Of a DNA stretch of 64,000 nucleotides, positions 1 through 9,123 are shown one piece after another. This DNA is from Methylobacterium nonmethylotrophicum (GTDB taxonomy: Bacteria; Pseudomonadota; Alphaproteobacteria; Rhizobiales; Beijerinckiaceae), in the NCBI RefSeq assembly GCF_004745635.1, contig NZ_SRLB01000004.1, positions 248,001-312,000 of the forward strand, written 5' to 3'. Below the pieces are notes generated by a model. The model saw only the letters and a list, made by a program, of their open reading frames with translations. It was not told the origin of the DNA and did not search any database. The translations under genes were made by a program, and so were the position numbers. Position 1 is the first letter of the stretch; each line of letters starts with the position of its first letter.

Positions 1-870
1 CTCTCCGCCGAGGCCTGGGCGCAGGAATTCGCCAAGTACCAGGCGACGCCGCAATACACGTTGCTCAACCAGGGCATGACCCTGTCCGAGTTCCAGTTCA
101 TCTACGGCTGGGAATGGGGCCACCGGCTGCTCGGCCGCCTGATCGGCCTCGTGTTCTTCCTGCCGCTCCTGGCCTTCTGGTGGCGCGGCCAGCTCGACCG
201 GCGCCTGTCGTTCAGCCTGCTCGGCCTCGGCGTGCTCGGCGGCCTGCAAGGCGCCGTCGGCTGGATCATGGTGGCGTCCGGCCTGCAGCCGGGCATGACC
301 GCGGTGGCGCCGGTCAAGCTCGCCCTGCACCTGACGCTGGCGAGCGCGATCTATGCCGGCCTCGTCTGGCTCGCCGCCGGCCTCGACCGGACGCGCGACG
401 AGGCGGTGCCGGCGCGGCTCTCCGGCACGGCGCTCGCCCTGATGGTCCTGGTGCTCGTGCAGATCGCGCTCGGCGGCCTCGTCGCCGGCTCGAAGGCGGG
501 GCTCACCTACAACACCTGGCCGCTGATGGATGGCAGCCTCGTCCCCGCGGGCCTTCTGTCCGGCACGCCCTGGATCGAGAACTTCGTCGACAACGTCACC
601 CTGGTGCAGTTCAACCATCGCCTGACCGCCTACGCGCTTCTGGTCGTCGCGGCGTTCCACGCCTTCGACACCCGCCGCGCGCTGCCCGGCACGGGCGCCG
701 CGCGGCGGGCGACGGCGCTCCTCGGCCTCGTCGTCGCGCAAGCCTGCCTCGGCATCGTCACCCTGCTCCTGGTCGTGCCGCTCTGGGCCGGCCTCGCCCA
801 TCAGGTCTTCGCGATGCTGGTGCTCGGCATGGCGAGCGTCCACGCCCGGCTCTGCCGGGCTCATCCATAA
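1..870 (+). CDS. ctaA: Heme A synthase, COX15/CtaA family (5' end cut by window)
   Basis: Converts heme O to heme A for cytochrome c oxidase in the inner membrane. The frame is open from base 1, so the start lies outside the window; about 289 C-terminal residues remain. The partial protein shows alternating hydrophobic segments and the family's histidine motifs: EWGHRLLGR near the start, FNHRLTAY in the second half and LAHQVFAM near the end, which are the heme-ligand positions of the two COX15 halves. The sequence before EWGHR (WAQEFAKYQATPQY) also fits COX15. The gene ends 144 bases before the next gene. Family is clear; only the N-terminus is missing. Confidence 0.95.
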   Translation, partial: LSAEAWAQEFAKYQATPQYTLLNQGMTLSEFQFIYGWEWGHRLLGRLIGLVFFLPLLAFWWRGQLDRRLSFSLLGLGVLGGLQGAVGWIMVASGLQPGMTAVAPVKLALHLTLASAIYAGLVWLAAGLDRTRDEAVPARLSGTALALMVLVLVQIALGGLVAGSKAGLTYNTWPLMDGSLVPAGLLSGTPWIENFVDNVTLVQFNHRLTAYALLVVAAFHAFDTRRALPGTGAARRATALLGLVVAQACLGIVTLLLVVPLWAGLAHQVFAMLVLGMASVHARLCRAHP

Positions 871-1014
871 AATCATCGCGACTGTGCCGCGCGCCCAGGG
901 GCGCCGTAATCCGCGCCGCGTGAGCGCACCCGGGAACGTTCGTCCGGCGTTCATGCTTCCGCTTTAACTTTGGTCAACCGGGAGGCGACACCCGGTCCTG
1001 GGAGCGGAGGTTCG

Positions 1015-1740
1015 ATGTCTGCGCAGGAGCAAACCCTGGACGCGTCCGCGGCCCTGACGGCGCGGTTCGCGCCGGACGGCCGGCCCCTGAACCTCGCCTG
1101 GACCTACACGCCGCGGGAACTGCTCGCCGACGGCGTCGTCCACGTGGTCGGCGTGAGCCTCGGGGTGGTGGGCGCCCTGACGCTGATCGTCAGCGCCGCC
1201 CTCTCGAATCTCAACTCCTCCGAGAAGGTGGCGGTGGCCGTCTACGCCGCCGGCCTCGTGGCGATGCTGGGCGTCTCGGCGGCCTACAACATGTGGCCGG
1301 TCGGCCGGCTGAAATGGCGCCTGCGCCGGGCCGACCACGCCACCATCTTCCTGATGATCGCCGGCACCTACACGCCGCTCGTCACCCTCGTCGGCACCGA
1401 CACGTTCGCCTTCGGGCTGCTCGCCGGGATCTGGCTCGTGGCGGTGGCGGGCGCCGCCGTGAAGCTGACGCTCCCGGGCCGCTTCGACCGGCTGGCGATC
1501 GCCCTCTACCTCGCCCTCGGCTGGAGCGGGCTGATGGCCTACGAATCGGTCATCGCCGCCCTGTCGCCGGGCGCCCTGTGGCTGCTCGCCGCCGGCGGCC
1601 TGCTCTACTCCCTCGGGGTCATCTTCCACGTCTGGCGGCAATTGCCGTTCCAGAACGCGATCTGGCACGGCTTCGTGCTGGCCGCGGCGGCCTGCCATTA
1701 CGGCGCGGTGTTCCGCAGCGTGCTCGATGCGGGGGCGTGA
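1015..1740 (+). CDS. Hemolysin III / PAQR family membrane protein
   Basis: A 241-residue, seven-helix membrane protein of the hemolysin III (TrhA/YqfA, PAQR) family. The ATG at 1015 is chosen because a GGAGCGGAGG ribosome site lies just upstream; an earlier in-frame start would add residues with no family match. Family motifs are present: ELLADGVVH near the N-terminus, SAAYNMW, RRADHATIFLMIAGTYTP, and the C-terminal HVWRQLPFQNAIWH. The Ser, Asp and His residues of these motifs form the presumed metal site of PAQR proteins. Bacterial members are linked to membrane-lipid energetics rather than proven haemolysis. It stands alone on this strand. Confidence 0.9.
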   Translation: MSAQEQTLDASAALTARFAPDGRPLNLAWTYTPRELLADGVVHVVGVSLGVVGALTLIVSAALSNLNSSEKVAVAVYAAGLVAMLGVSAAYNMWPVGRLKWRLRRADHATIFLMIAGTYTPLVTLVGTDTFAFGLLAGIWLVAVAGAAVKLTLPGRFDRLAIALYLALGWSGLMAYESVIAALSPGALWLLAAGGLLYSLGVIFHVWRQLPFQNAIWHGFVLAAAACHYGAVFRSVLDAGA

Positions 1741-1755
1741 GGGGCGCCGCCGCGA

Positions 1756-2229
1756 TCAGCCCCGCGGCGGCACCGGGATGTCGAAATGGTGCACGTCCTC
1801 GCGCAGGCCGAGCTTGCCGTAGAGCGCGAGGGCGGGCGCGTCGTCCGGATCGGCCTGGACGAAGATCACCCAGGTGCCGCTCTCAGCTGCGACGGCGCGC
1901 AGATGCGCGATCAACGACGTGGCGATGCCCCGCCGGCGGTGGTCCGCCGCGACCGCGAGGTCGTAGAGGTAGATCTCCCGCCGCGCCCGCTCGGCCTTGT
2001 CGAGGGCATAGGCCGTGAGGCCGCCCACCACGGTTCCGCCGGCCAGTGCCACCAGCACGGCAACGTGCTCTCGGCCGAGCAACGCGGCGAGGTAGGCATC
2101 GTCGGGCTTCGCGTCGCCATAGGTCACGGGATCGTCGAAGACCTCGCCGAACAGGGCGTTGAGGTCGCGCATCAGCGCGATGTCGGCCGGCCCCAGACGG
2201 CGGATCGTGAGCGGCGGCGTCGCGACCAT
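1756..2229 (-). CDS. GNAT family N-acetyltransferase
   Basis: A 157-residue single-domain acetyltransferase. The acetyl-CoA binding motif is visible as DLAVAADHRRRGIATSLI (R/Q-x-x-G-x-G/A class), followed by VQADPDDAPALALYGKLG, the usual beta5-alpha4 segment with Tyr. It resembles AAC(3)-I-type aminoglycoside acetyltransferases in length and in the early ALMRDLNALFGEVF segment, but the substrate cannot be read from sequence. A GGAGG-like site precedes the ATG. The upstream 82-residue gene ends 9 bases before this start, so the two are probably co-transcribed. Confidence 0.85.
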   Translation of the reverse strand: MVATPPLTIRRLGPADIALMRDLNALFGEVFDDPVTYGDAKPDDAYLAALLGREHVAVLVALAGGTVVGGLTAYALDKAERARREIYLYDLAVAADHRRRGIATSLIAHLRAVAAESGTWVIFVQADPDDAPALALYGKLGLREDVHHFDIPVPPRG

Positions 2230-2238
2230 CCCGCCTCC

Positions 2239-2487
2239 TCAGAACGGCGTGTAGTCCCCGCCATCCGTGATGGTGTCGAGGGCGCGCTCGATCGACGTCA
2301 CGGCGTCGAGCACCATCTGCACCGTGCGCTCGGCCTCCGGGCGCGGACGGCCGAGGGCGGCGGCCCGGGCGCCGATGTCGTGCAGCTGCTCGGCGATCGT
2401 CACCAGGTCGGAGACGACCGCCGCGGTGGCGCGGGCGGCGGCATCGGGCGCCGGGCGCGGGCGCAGCAGGGGAACGACGTTGCTCAT
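2239..2487 (-). CDS. Hypothetical protein, 82 aa, helical
   Basis: A small protein I cannot assign to a family. The start MSNVVPLLRP at 2487 is preferred over an earlier in-frame ATG because the longer N-terminus is low-complexity and unlike the rest. After a Pro/Ala-rich first 25 residues it is predicted mostly helical (SDLVTIAEQLHDIGAR, then AERTVQMVLDAVTSIERAL), suggesting a short helical-hairpin protein. No cysteines, signal peptide or membrane segment. It precedes the GNAT gene by 9 bases on the same strand and is likely in its operon. Confidence 0.6.
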   Translation of the reverse strand: MSNVVPLLRPRPAPDAAARATAAVVSDLVTIAEQLHDIGARAAALGRPRPEAERTVQMVLDAVTSIERALDTITDGGDYTPF

Positions 2488-2676
2488 CGGCCGGGACTCT
2501 CGCGCAAAGGCGCGGACTCCGCCAGCCGGAGAATCGTAGCCCTCCACACATTCCGCCGGGCGCGGCGCGGGAGGCACAGGGGAGGGGTTTCACGGCCGCC
2601 GGGACCGCGCGCGCCTTGACGGGCGGTCTCGCGCCGGGGCACCCCGGCTCAGACTGTCAGAGCCGGGACCTCATCC

Positions 2677-2892
2677 ATGCGTTTCCTCCGAGTCGCCGCG
2701 GCGCTCTCCCTCGCGGGCCTCGCCGCCGCCTGCACCAGCGCCGGCGATCCACGCGGCAGCGGCCTCGCCGAGACCTTCGACACCAAGAACTACGTGCGCT
2801 CGAACGACACCAACGGGACGCAGCGCCGGCCCGACGTGAACCGGGTCTTCACCCAGCCCTCGATGCCGAGCATCTCGAATCGCGGTTTCTGA
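2677..2892 (+). CDS. Small putative lipoprotein, 71 aa
   Basis: A short secreted protein with a lipoprotein signal: positive MRFLR, a hydrophobic core and the lipobox LAAAC, giving a mature lipidated Cys around residue 19. The mature part is polar and has no domain I recognise (FDTKNYVRSNDTNGTQRRP). It would be anchored in the inner or outer membrane facing the periplasm. It is a single gene between two minus-strand genes; its stop lies 39 bases before the stop of the convergent DUF192 gene. Confidence 0.7.
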   Translation: MRFLRVAAALSLAGLAAACTSAGDPRGSGLAETFDTKNYVRSNDTNGTQRRPDVNRVFTQPSMPSISNRGF

Positions 2893-2931
2893 TGCCGTGC
2901 CCCCGGCGGCAGACGCCGCCGGGCTCGACGG

Positions 2932-3423
2932 TCAGCGCCCGCGAAACAGCGGGTGCTCGACCTTGTCGCCCGCGTGCAGGCCGAGGCGGGCGGCGGTGCC
3001 GGCATTGAGCTCGAGCACCCCGAGCACCGGCTCGCCCGATTCGATGGTGCGGGTCGAGAGCGGCTCGGTGTCCGTGGCGATCCGCGCCACCGTGCCGTTG
3101 GCGCGGATGAACAGCATGTCGAGCGGCAGGTAGGTGTTCTTCATCCACATCGCCACCGGGGCGGTGCGCTCGAAGTCGAACAGCATGCCGCGGTCCGGCG
3201 CCATGGCGCGGCGGAACATCAGGCCCTGCGCCCGCCCGGCATCGTCGCGCATCACCTCGACCTGGAAGGTGTGGCGGCCGGAGCGGGAGACGATCGTCAG
3301 CGGCTCGAACGGACCGTCGGCGAGGACGGAGGACGGCGCCAGGGCCGGCAGGATCAGGAGGACGAGCGCGGCGAGGAGCCGGCGCGGCGAGGCGGCCCGG
3401 GGCCGTACGAGGCGAAGCGACAT
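2932..3423 (-). CDS. DUF192 family exported protein
   Basis: A 163-residue protein with an N-terminal signal peptide (hydrophobic LLAALVLLILPALA, cleavage near SVLA-DG) and one DUF192 domain. Diagnostic segments are RAQGLMFRR, DRGMLFDFE and the central MWMKNTYLPLDMLFI, which is the hallmark of the family. DUF192 proteins are small beta-barrel proteins of unknown function, often periplasmic. The gene sits about 94 bases downstream of the cold-shock gene on the same strand. Function is not established. Confidence 0.85.
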   Translation of the reverse strand: MSLRLVRPRAASPRRLLAALVLLILPALAPSSVLADGPFEPLTIVSRSGRHTFQVEVMRDDAGRAQGLMFRRAMAPDRGMLFDFERTAPVAMWMKNTYLPLDMLFIRANGTVARIATDTEPLSTRTIESGEPVLGVLELNAGTAARLGLHAGDKVEHPLFRGR

Positions 3424-3517
3424 GAGGCTGAGCTAGAGCGCCGTTCGGCGAAGGGGATGGGAGCGCGGCGCCGGAAACGCGCGGGACGCGAAAATCCGGT
3501 GCGGGTGGGCCCCCGGC

Positions 3518-4141
3518 TCAGTGCGAGGAGGGCGGTCCGCCTTCGGCCAGGCGCACCTCGGCCGCCATCAGGCCCTTCGAGCCGTCGCCGTAGCGGACCA
3601 TGACGTGCTCGCCGGGCTTGAGCTCGGCGATGCCGTAGCGCCGCAGGGTCTCCATGTGGACGAAGATGTCCGGCGTGCCGTCGCCGCGGCTCAGGAAGCC
3701 GAAGCCGCGCAGGCGGTTGAACCACTTCACGACCGCGCTCTCGAGCCCGCTCGTCGGCACCACGGTGACGTGGGTGCGCGGCATCGGCAGCTCGGCCGGA
3801 TGGGTCGCGGTCGATTGGTCGAGGGAGACGACCCGGAAGGCCTGCCAGCCGCGCGGGCGCTGGACCGCCTCGACCACGATCCGGGCCCCCTCGCTGGCGC
3901 TCTGGTGGCCGTCGCGGCGCAGGCAGGTGACGTGGAGCAGAACGTCGGGGGCGCCGCTGTCCGGAACGATGAAGCCGAAGCCCTTGGCGACGTCGAACCA
4001 CTTGATGCGGCCGCTGACCTCGACGAGTTCGAGCGGCCGTTCCGCCGCGGCCTCGAGCCCGGGCCGGCTCTCGCGCGCGCCCTCTCCGAACGCGCCTACC
4101 GGCCGCTCCATGGCGGGGCCTGAACCGAACTCGTCCGACAT
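3518..4141 (-). CDS. Cold-shock protein with two cold-shock domains
   Basis: A 207-residue protein with two CspA-like domains separated by a linker. Domain 1 (about residues 35-105) has [15 protein letters not shown], and domain 2 (about 135-205) has [15 protein letters not shown]; both keep the RNP-type aromatic motifs and the later VLLHV/IFVHM strand that bind single-stranded nucleic acid. The arrangement is typical of alphaproteobacteria, where double-domain Csp proteins act as RNA chaperones. ATG at 4141 is used; a TTG three codons earlier is also possible. The N-terminal 30 residues are Gly/Ala/Glu-rich and probably disordered. Confidence 0.9.
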   Translation of the reverse strand: MSDEFGSGPAMERPVGAFGEGARESRPGLEAAAERPLELVEVSGRIKWFDVAKGFGFIVPDSGAPDVLLHVTCLRRDGHQSASEGARIVVEAVQRPRGWQAFRVVSLDQSTATHPAELPMPRTHVTVVPTSGLESAVVKWFNRLRGFGFLSRGDGTPDIFVHMETLRRYGIAELKPGEHVMVRYGDGSKGLMAAEVRLAEGGPPSSH

Positions 4142-4400
4142 CGTAAGCAACCCACTCGAATCGCGTCGCGCGCTTCACCGGCAGATTAACAAAGTCATGA
4201 CTTCGGGGAAGCCCGAATCCGCCGAGATGAGACACCGGCGCGGCGATGTCCTCGCCGGTGTCGCCTCGCTGCCGCGCATTCTGCAATCCGGGGAGGCAAG
4301 TTTCCACGCCATCGCTCGCGCGTTGCAGCCGCATCCGCCAGCTCGCCCGTGATCCTGCGCGTTTTCGCCGCAGGCAGCGGCACGGCCGTCCGGCTCGGCT

Positions 4401-5417
4401 ATGACGGCGCCCGTGACGCTGTCCCGGAGAGCCGCGATTCAGACCCCGCCTGCCTCCGCCATGCCGGCCCGGCGCCTCGCCCTCGTCGATGTGGCGCGGG
4501 GCGTCGCGCTCCTGGCGATGGCCCTCTACCATCTGACCTGGGACCTCGGCTTCCTGCGGCTGACGCCCGAGAACGCCGCCCTGTCGCCCCTGGGCCGGGC
4601 GGCGGCGCACGGCATCGCGGGAAGCTTCCTGCTGCTCGTCGGGGTGAGCCTCGTCCTCTCCCGCGATCGGACGGCCGGATGGCGGTCCTTCCTCGCGCGG
4701 ATCGGGCGCATCGGTGCGGCGGCGGCGGCGATCTCCCTCGCCACCTCCTGGCTGTTTCCGGAGTCCTGGATCTTCTTCGGCATCCTGCACTGCATCGCCG
4801 TCTCGAGCGTCCTGGCGCTGCCGGCGCTCGCGGCGCCGCTGCCGGTCGTCTGGCTCGCCGCCGCCCTCGTGCTCGCCGGGCCGACGCTCGCGGCCCTGGC
4901 GGGCGGGCCGCCGCTCCTCGACGCGCCGGGTCTGCTCTTTCTCGGGCTCGGCGCCGTGGTCCCGACGACGAACGACTACGTGCCGCTCTTCCCCTGGTTC
5001 GGCTTCGTGCTGGCGGGCGTGGGGCTCGGCCGCATGATCGGGCCGCGGCTCGCCGCCTCGCGGCTCGGCGCCTGGGCACCGCGCGGCCGGGCCGGGCGGC
5101 TCGCGGCAAGGGCGGGGCGCCACAGCCTCGCAATCTACCTCGTGCACCAGCCGCTGCTGCTCGGGCTGCTCTACGGGGTCGCGGCGCTCACCGGGCCGCA
5201 TCCGCGGGCCGGCGAGGCGCAGTTCCTGCGCGAGTACGGGGCCACTTGCGCGGCGGCCGGCAGCTCCGAGGCGATCTGCCGCGCGACGGCCCGCTGCGTC
5301 CTCGTCCGGCTGCGGGAGACGGGATTGTGGGCCATCGCGGACCGCCCCCTCACCGCGGAGGAGCGCGCCATCGCCACGTCCATCGCGCAGGCCTGCCTCG
5401 CGCGGAATTCCGGCTGA
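4401..5417 (+). CDS. DUF1624 (heparan-alpha-glucosaminide N-acetyltransferase-like) membrane protein
   Basis: A 338-residue multi-pass membrane protein of the DUF1624/HGSNAT-like acyltransferase group. The N-terminal signature RRLALVDVARGVALLAMALYH places the conserved Asp-x-x-Arg-Gly and the His of the first helix; later SWIFFGILHCIAVSSVL carries the second conserved His. About nine hydrophobic segments follow, with a C-terminal HSLAIYLVHQPLLLG helix like that of acyltransferase-3 proteins. Such proteins move acyl groups across the membrane onto surface sugars, but the substrate here is unknown. The C-terminal 80 residues, with several Cys, are soluble. It stands alone. Confidence 0.8.
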   Translation: MTAPVTLSRRAAIQTPPASAMPARRLALVDVARGVALLAMALYHLTWDLGFLRLTPENAALSPLGRAAAHGIAGSFLLLVGVSLVLSRDRTAGWRSFLARIGRIGAAAAAISLATSWLFPESWIFFGILHCIAVSSVLALPALAAPLPVVWLAAALVLAGPTLAALAGGPPLLDAPGLLFLGLGAVVPTTNDYVPLFPWFGFVLAGVGLGRMIGPRLAASRLGAWAPRGRAGRLAARAGRHSLAIYLVHQPLLLGLLYGVAALTGPHPRAGEAQFLREYGATCAAAGSSEAICRATARCVLVRLRETGLWAIADRPLTAEERAIATSIAQACLARNSG

Positions 5418-5450
5418 GGCCGAGCGCGCAAGGCGACGTGGGCCCGTGCC

Positions 5451-6704
5451 TCACGTGCTGCGGCGGCCCGCACCGCTCCCGATCCGGGCCGGCGGCCGCC
5501 GCGACGAGACGAGGGGCACGGCGCGGGCCGGCGCGAGCGCGGCGAGGCAGGCCGTGTAGCGTCGGTTGACCGCGTTGGCGAAGATCTCCGTCGTCATCAG
5601 CCGCTTGATCTTCATGGTCTTGAGCACGATCTGCGGCATGACCTCGTAGGGCGGCTCCTTGTTGAAGCGGGCCTTGTAGATGCGCCGGACGGCCTTGAAC
5701 GTCTCGGTCCGGTTGAAGGACTGCGTCTTCTCGAGCATCAGGTCGGCATGGAGCGACGCCTCGGCCGGATCGTTGCTGGCGCTGAAGATCCGACGCAGCG
5801 TCTTCTCCGTCATGCTGTCCGGCGCTGCCAGCAGCGTCGTGCCGTAAGACAGCAGGTCGCCGTCGAGCGCGAGCGGCTCGCCCGAGATCCTGGCGGCCAT
5901 CCACTGGATCGCGGCGTTCCGGCTGCTGTAGCGGCCGGCGTTGTAATCGGCGAAGAGCGACGTCTTGTTGTCGTAATCGGCCCTGTACCCGAGGAGCTGC
6001 TTGATTCCGAAATACATGCCGTCATATCGGCGGTAGAGCGAGTCCCTGATGCGATAGATCTCCTGAAGGTCGAGCTGCGAAAGATCCTTGCCGGTCTTCT
6101 CGCGGATGGCGAACTTGGCCGAGACCTGCATCGAGCCCAGGGTGTCGACCTCGTTGTTGTTCTCGAAATACTCGGCGAGGCTGGCGCTGCCGGAGGTGGC
6201 CGAGATGAGGAACGGGATGCCGACCGTGTTCAGCAACCGCCCGGTGAGCCACCGATAGGCATGGTCGAGGTCGCGCTCCGTCCTCGCCACGCGGATCCGC
6301 GCGATGAATTCGGCTTTCATGCCGGGATGAAGCGAGAAGAACGCCTTGTACTTGACCGATTCGTCGATCTTCTTGATTGCGGCCGCGGCCGACAGCTTCC
6401 CGAGATCCGGGACCGCGGGATCGGCGGAGAAGTGCGATTCCTGGCCGATGACCGCCGCGGCGGCGCAGACGTTCTCGGCCGATCGCTCGAAGCGCAGCTC
6501 CCGCAGCGCGCGCAGGAGATCCTCGGCCCAGCCCTCGGCCTCCCTGCGCTTGCCGTAGGCCGTGTCGATGAAGCGCGCGAGCGGGGCGACGGACACCTCC
6601 CCGTCCTGCGCCGATGCCGGGGCCGACGGCAGGCACCAGGAGAACACGACGGCCGCCGCGATCCGGATGGCGGACCGGGCTCGGTCGAGGCACGCGCGCA
6701 GCAT
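5451..6704 (-). CDS. DUF1615 family exported protein, lysozyme-like
   Basis: A 417-residue protein with an N-terminal signal (IRIAAAVVFSWCLPSAPASAQ). The body matches DUF1615: VIGQESHFSADPAVPDLGKL near residue 90, where Glu resembles the catalytic Glu of lytic transglycosylases, then LGSMQVSAKFA and FADYNAGRYSSRNAAIQWM, both typical of lysozyme-like folds. It is therefore probably a periplasmic peptidoglycan-binding or -cleaving protein; activity is inference. The last 25 residues are Arg/Ser-rich and unlike the family. A perfect 17-bp hairpin lies 43 bases upstream of the start. Confidence 0.75.
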   Translation of the reverse strand: MLRACLDRARSAIRIAAAVVFSWCLPSAPASAQDGEVSVAPLARFIDTAYGKRREAEGWAEDLLRALRELRFERSAENVCAAAAVIGQESHFSADPAVPDLGKLSAAAAIKKIDESVKYKAFFSLHPGMKAEFIARIRVARTERDLDHAYRWLTGRLLNTVGIPFLISATSGSASLAEYFENNNEVDTLGSMQVSAKFAIREKTGKDLSQLDLQEIYRIRDSLYRRYDGMYFGIKQLLGYRADYDNKTSLFADYNAGRYSSRNAAIQWMAARISGEPLALDGDLLSYGTTLLAAPDSMTEKTLRRIFSASNDPAEASLHADLMLEKTQSFNRTETFKAVRRIYKARFNKEPPYEVMPQIVLKTMKIKRLMTTEIFANAVNRRYTACLAALAPARAVPLVSSRRPPARIGSGAGRRST

Positions 6705-6746
6705 GACGGGTTCCCTCCGCGAGCCGTCGCGCCATCGCCGGCCCCA

Positions 6747-6784
6747 CCACGGCTCCCGGGCAGGGCGCTGCCCGGGAGCCGTGG
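6747..6784. other. Perfect 17-bp inverted repeat (hairpin)
   Basis: CCACGGCTCCCGGGCAG, a four-base loop GGCG, then its exact complement. No T-tract follows on the minus strand and only AAAA follows on the plus strand, so a rho-independent terminator is not well supported on either strand. It lies upstream of the DUF1615 gene and could fold in that gene's 5' leader. Confidence 0.7.
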
Positions 6785-7334
6785 AAAACCGACGATGTCA
6801 GACACTCGCGCTGCGAGAAATAAGGTTTCGGACCCGATTTTGTAAAGTGGACCGATGAGCAGGCGGCGGAAGCCTAGCTGCGCGAGGGACTCGAACGTTC
6901 AGCTTTATTTCAGGAATGATGTACGAAACTGGGATCTGCGATCTGTATTTATCAATATAGTATGTGGCAACGGTCGTCTGCGGTAGATTCTTCCCGACGC
7001 TCGCGATCCGCCGCGAACGATCTCGCTCGCAGCCGGAAGACCACCATGCGTCCGGGCGACGTTAACTCTTCATCAATGATTTGGGGAACGACTGCCGGGC
7101 TGATATGCGGCAGGGCGCCGGCACGCCCGCGACGACGGGAGGGCGCGGGCGAAGCCGGGCGCGGGCCGATCGGCGATGCGCCTGGCCCGACGACCGGGAG
7201 GCCCCGCCGCGCCACCGCAGCGAAGCGGCACCGCAGCCGCGATCCGCAGGGCGGGCGCCTCGTATCGTTCCCGGAGCGCCACCTGGGGGCCGCTCCGGGG
7301 CGGGCGACCGGCCGCCGCGGCCGGCCCGTCGGGA
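6785..7334. other. 550-base gap without a recognised gene, partly AT-rich
   Basis: Between the hairpin and the efp stop codon I find no convincing coding frame. Bases about 6890-7090 are strikingly AT-rich for this window (for example TTTATTTCAGG and TGTATTTATCAATATAG), which suggests promoters, a small RNA or transferred DNA. The remainder is GC-rich low-complexity sequence. The open frames across it have Arg/Pro/Ala-rich translations typical of chance frames in GC-rich DNA. Confidence 0.5.
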
Positions 7335-7904
7335 TCAGTCCTTGGCGCGCTCGACGTAGGAGCCGTCGGCCGTCATGACGACGATGCGGGTGCCGGCCCC
7401 GATATGGGGCGGCACCAGGGTCCGCACGCCGTTCGAGAGCGTGGCGGGCTTGTAGGACGAGGACGCGGTCTGGCCCTTGGTGACCGGCTCGGTGTCCGTC
7501 ACCTCGAGGGTCACGCGCTGGGGCAGCTCGATCGCCAGCGGCACGCCGTTATGGGTCGAGAGCATGACCGGCATGCCCTCCTGCAGGTAGGCGGCCTGGT
7601 CGCCGATCACGTCCTCCGGCACCGCGAGCTGCTCGTAGGATTCCGGGTTCATGAAGTGGAACCCCTCGCCGTCGCTGTACAGGAAGGTGTGCTCCCGGTC
7701 CTCGACATAGGCGCGCTCGACCTGCTCGGTGGTGCGGTACCGCTCCGAGATCTTCACCCCGTCGGTGATCCGGCGCATGTCGAGCTGGGTCACCGGGGTG
7801 CCCTTGCCGGGGTGGATGTTCTCGGCGGAGAGGATCACGTAGAGCTTGCCGTCCTTGTCGACGACATTGCCTTTGCGGAGAGAGCTGGCGATCACCTTCG
7901 GCAC
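7335..7904 (-). CDS. efp: Translation elongation factor P
   Basis: A 189-residue EF-P that relieves ribosome stalling at polyproline. GTG at 7904 is chosen because it gives the canonical N-terminus [13 protein letters not shown]; the longer upstream frame is not part of EF-P. All three domains are present, starting with the KOW-like domain I. The modified residue is visible: in the loop HPGKGTP the lysine is residue 34, the position beta-lysylated in E. coli. The C-terminal signature ends in the usual positively charged OB-fold segment. The divergent epmA-epmB genes 166 bases away encode the matching modification enzymes. Confidence 0.97.
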   Translation of the reverse strand: MPKVIASSLRKGNVVDKDGKLYVILSAENIHPGKGTPVTQLDMRRITDGVKISERYRTTEQVERAYVEDREHTFLYSDGEGFHFMNPESYEQLAVPEDVIGDQAAYLQEGMPVMLSTHNGVPLAIELPQRVTLEVTDTEPVTKGQTASSSYKPATLSNGVRTLVPPHIGAGTRIVVMTADGSYVERAKD

Positions 7905-8070
7905 GGGGCGAATCCTGGTCTGAGAGCGTTGACAGAGAGCGGCGGCGTCCGCCAAGCCGCGGGCCATGGCGGCCGCGCCGGCAGAGGAGCCTTCGGCCCG
8001 CCCTATCGCATCTCAGGCGCGACCGCCAGTCGCCCGCCCCGATCATGATCTCTCGCCCGACCGCTCACAG

Positions 8071-9123
8071 ATGACCTCCGCCTCGCCCTGGTGGGCTCCC
8101 CACGTCCACGCCGACCGCCGGCCGCGGCTGCTCGCGCGCAACCGCATCGCCGCGTCGCTGCGCGCCTGGTTCGCGGCCCGCGACTTCGTCGAGGTCGAGG
8201 CCGCCGCCCTCCAGGTCTCGCCCGGCAACGAGGCGCATCTCGCGGCCTTCGCCACCACGGCGATCGGTCCGGACGGCACGGAGCACCCGCTCTACCTGCA
8301 CACCTCGCCGGAATTCGCCTGCAAGAAGCTGCTCGCGGCGGGCGAGAGGCGGCTGTTCAGTCTCGGGCCCGTCTACCGCAACCGCGAGCGCGGGGCGCTG
8401 CACCACCCGGCCTTCACCATGCTCGAATGGTACCGGGCGGGGGAGACCTACGACGCCCTGATGCGCGACTGCGCCGACCTCCTGGGCTTGGCCGCCGAGA
8501 CCGCCGGCGCGACGACCTTCGCGTGGCGGGGGGTCGAGGCCGATCCCTTCGCCGAGCCGGAACGGCTCACCGTCGCGGAGGCCTTCGCGGCCTACGCCGG
8601 CATCGACCTCCTGGCGACGGTCGGGCCTGACGGCAGCACGGACGGGCCGGCGCTCGCCGCGGCGCTCGCACGCGCCGGCATCCGTACCGCCCCGGACGAC
8701 ACCTGGGCCGACTGCGTCAGCCGGGTGATGGTCGAGCGGGTCGAGCCCCGGCTCGGCCGGGGCCGGGCGACGATCCTGTGCGAGTACCCGATTCCCGAAG
8801 CGGCGCTCGCCCGGCCGAGCCCGGCCGACCCGCGGGTGGCGGAGCGCTTCGAGCTCTATTGCTGCGGCGTCGAGCTCGCCAACGCCTTCGGGGAATTGAC
8901 CGACCCGGCCGAGCAGCGCCGGCGATTCGCCGCCGAGATGGACGAGAGGGCGCGGATCTACGGCGAGCGCTATCCGATCGACGAGGATTTCCTGAGCGCC
9001 CTCGCGCAGATGCCGGAGGCGAGCGGCCTCGCGCTCGGCTTCGACCGGCTGGTGATGCTGGCGACCGGGGCGCGCCGGATCGAGGACGTGATCTGGACCC
9101 CCGTCGCCGAGGCCCCGCGGTGA
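8071..9123 (+). CDS. epmA: EF-P lysine lysyltransferase EpmA (PoxA/GenX)
   Basis: A 350-residue class II lysyl-tRNA-synthetase paralogue lacking the N-terminal anticodon-binding domain, as expected for EpmA, which activates (R)-beta-lysine and attaches it to EF-P. Motifs are clear: LYLHTSPEFACKKLL, motif 2 in FSLGPVYRNRERGALHHPAFTMLEWYRAG (fRNE-like), and motif 3 in ALGFDRLVML near the C-terminus. The substrate-binding ELANAFGEL segment is also present. ATG at 8071 is used because homology starts there; no strong Shine-Dalgarno is visible. It overlaps epmB by four bases (GTGA), indicating translational coupling. Confidence 0.95.
   Translation: MTSASPWWAPHVHADRRPRLLARNRIAASLRAWFAARDFVEVEAAALQVSPGNEAHLAAFATTAIGPDGTEHPLYLHTSPEFACKKLLAAGERRLFSLGPVYRNRERGALHHPAFTMLEWYRAGETYDALMRDCADLLGLAAETAGATTFAWRGVEADPFAEPERLTVAEAFAAYAGIDLLATVGPDGSTDGPALAAALARAGIRTAPDDTWADCVSRVMVERVEPRLGRGRATILCEYPIPEAALARPSPADPRVAERFELYCCGVELANAFGELTDPAEQRRRFAAEMDERARIYGERYPIDEDFLSALAQMPEASGLALGFDRLVMLATGARRIEDVIWTPVAEAPR

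Noticed and set aside
3354..5201. Long minus-strand frame across the cold-shock and DUF1624 genes
   Set aside because: Repetitive Arg/Gln/Gly-rich translation without motifs; overlaps two well-supported genes in other frames.
6952..7215. 87-codon minus-strand frame in the AT-rich gap upstream of efp
   Set aside because: No ribosome site, no recognisable domain and uneven composition; more likely chance.
8778..9119. Upstream extension of epmB in the same frame
   Set aside because: It would overlap epmA by more than 300 bases; EpmB homology starts at the GTG at 9120.
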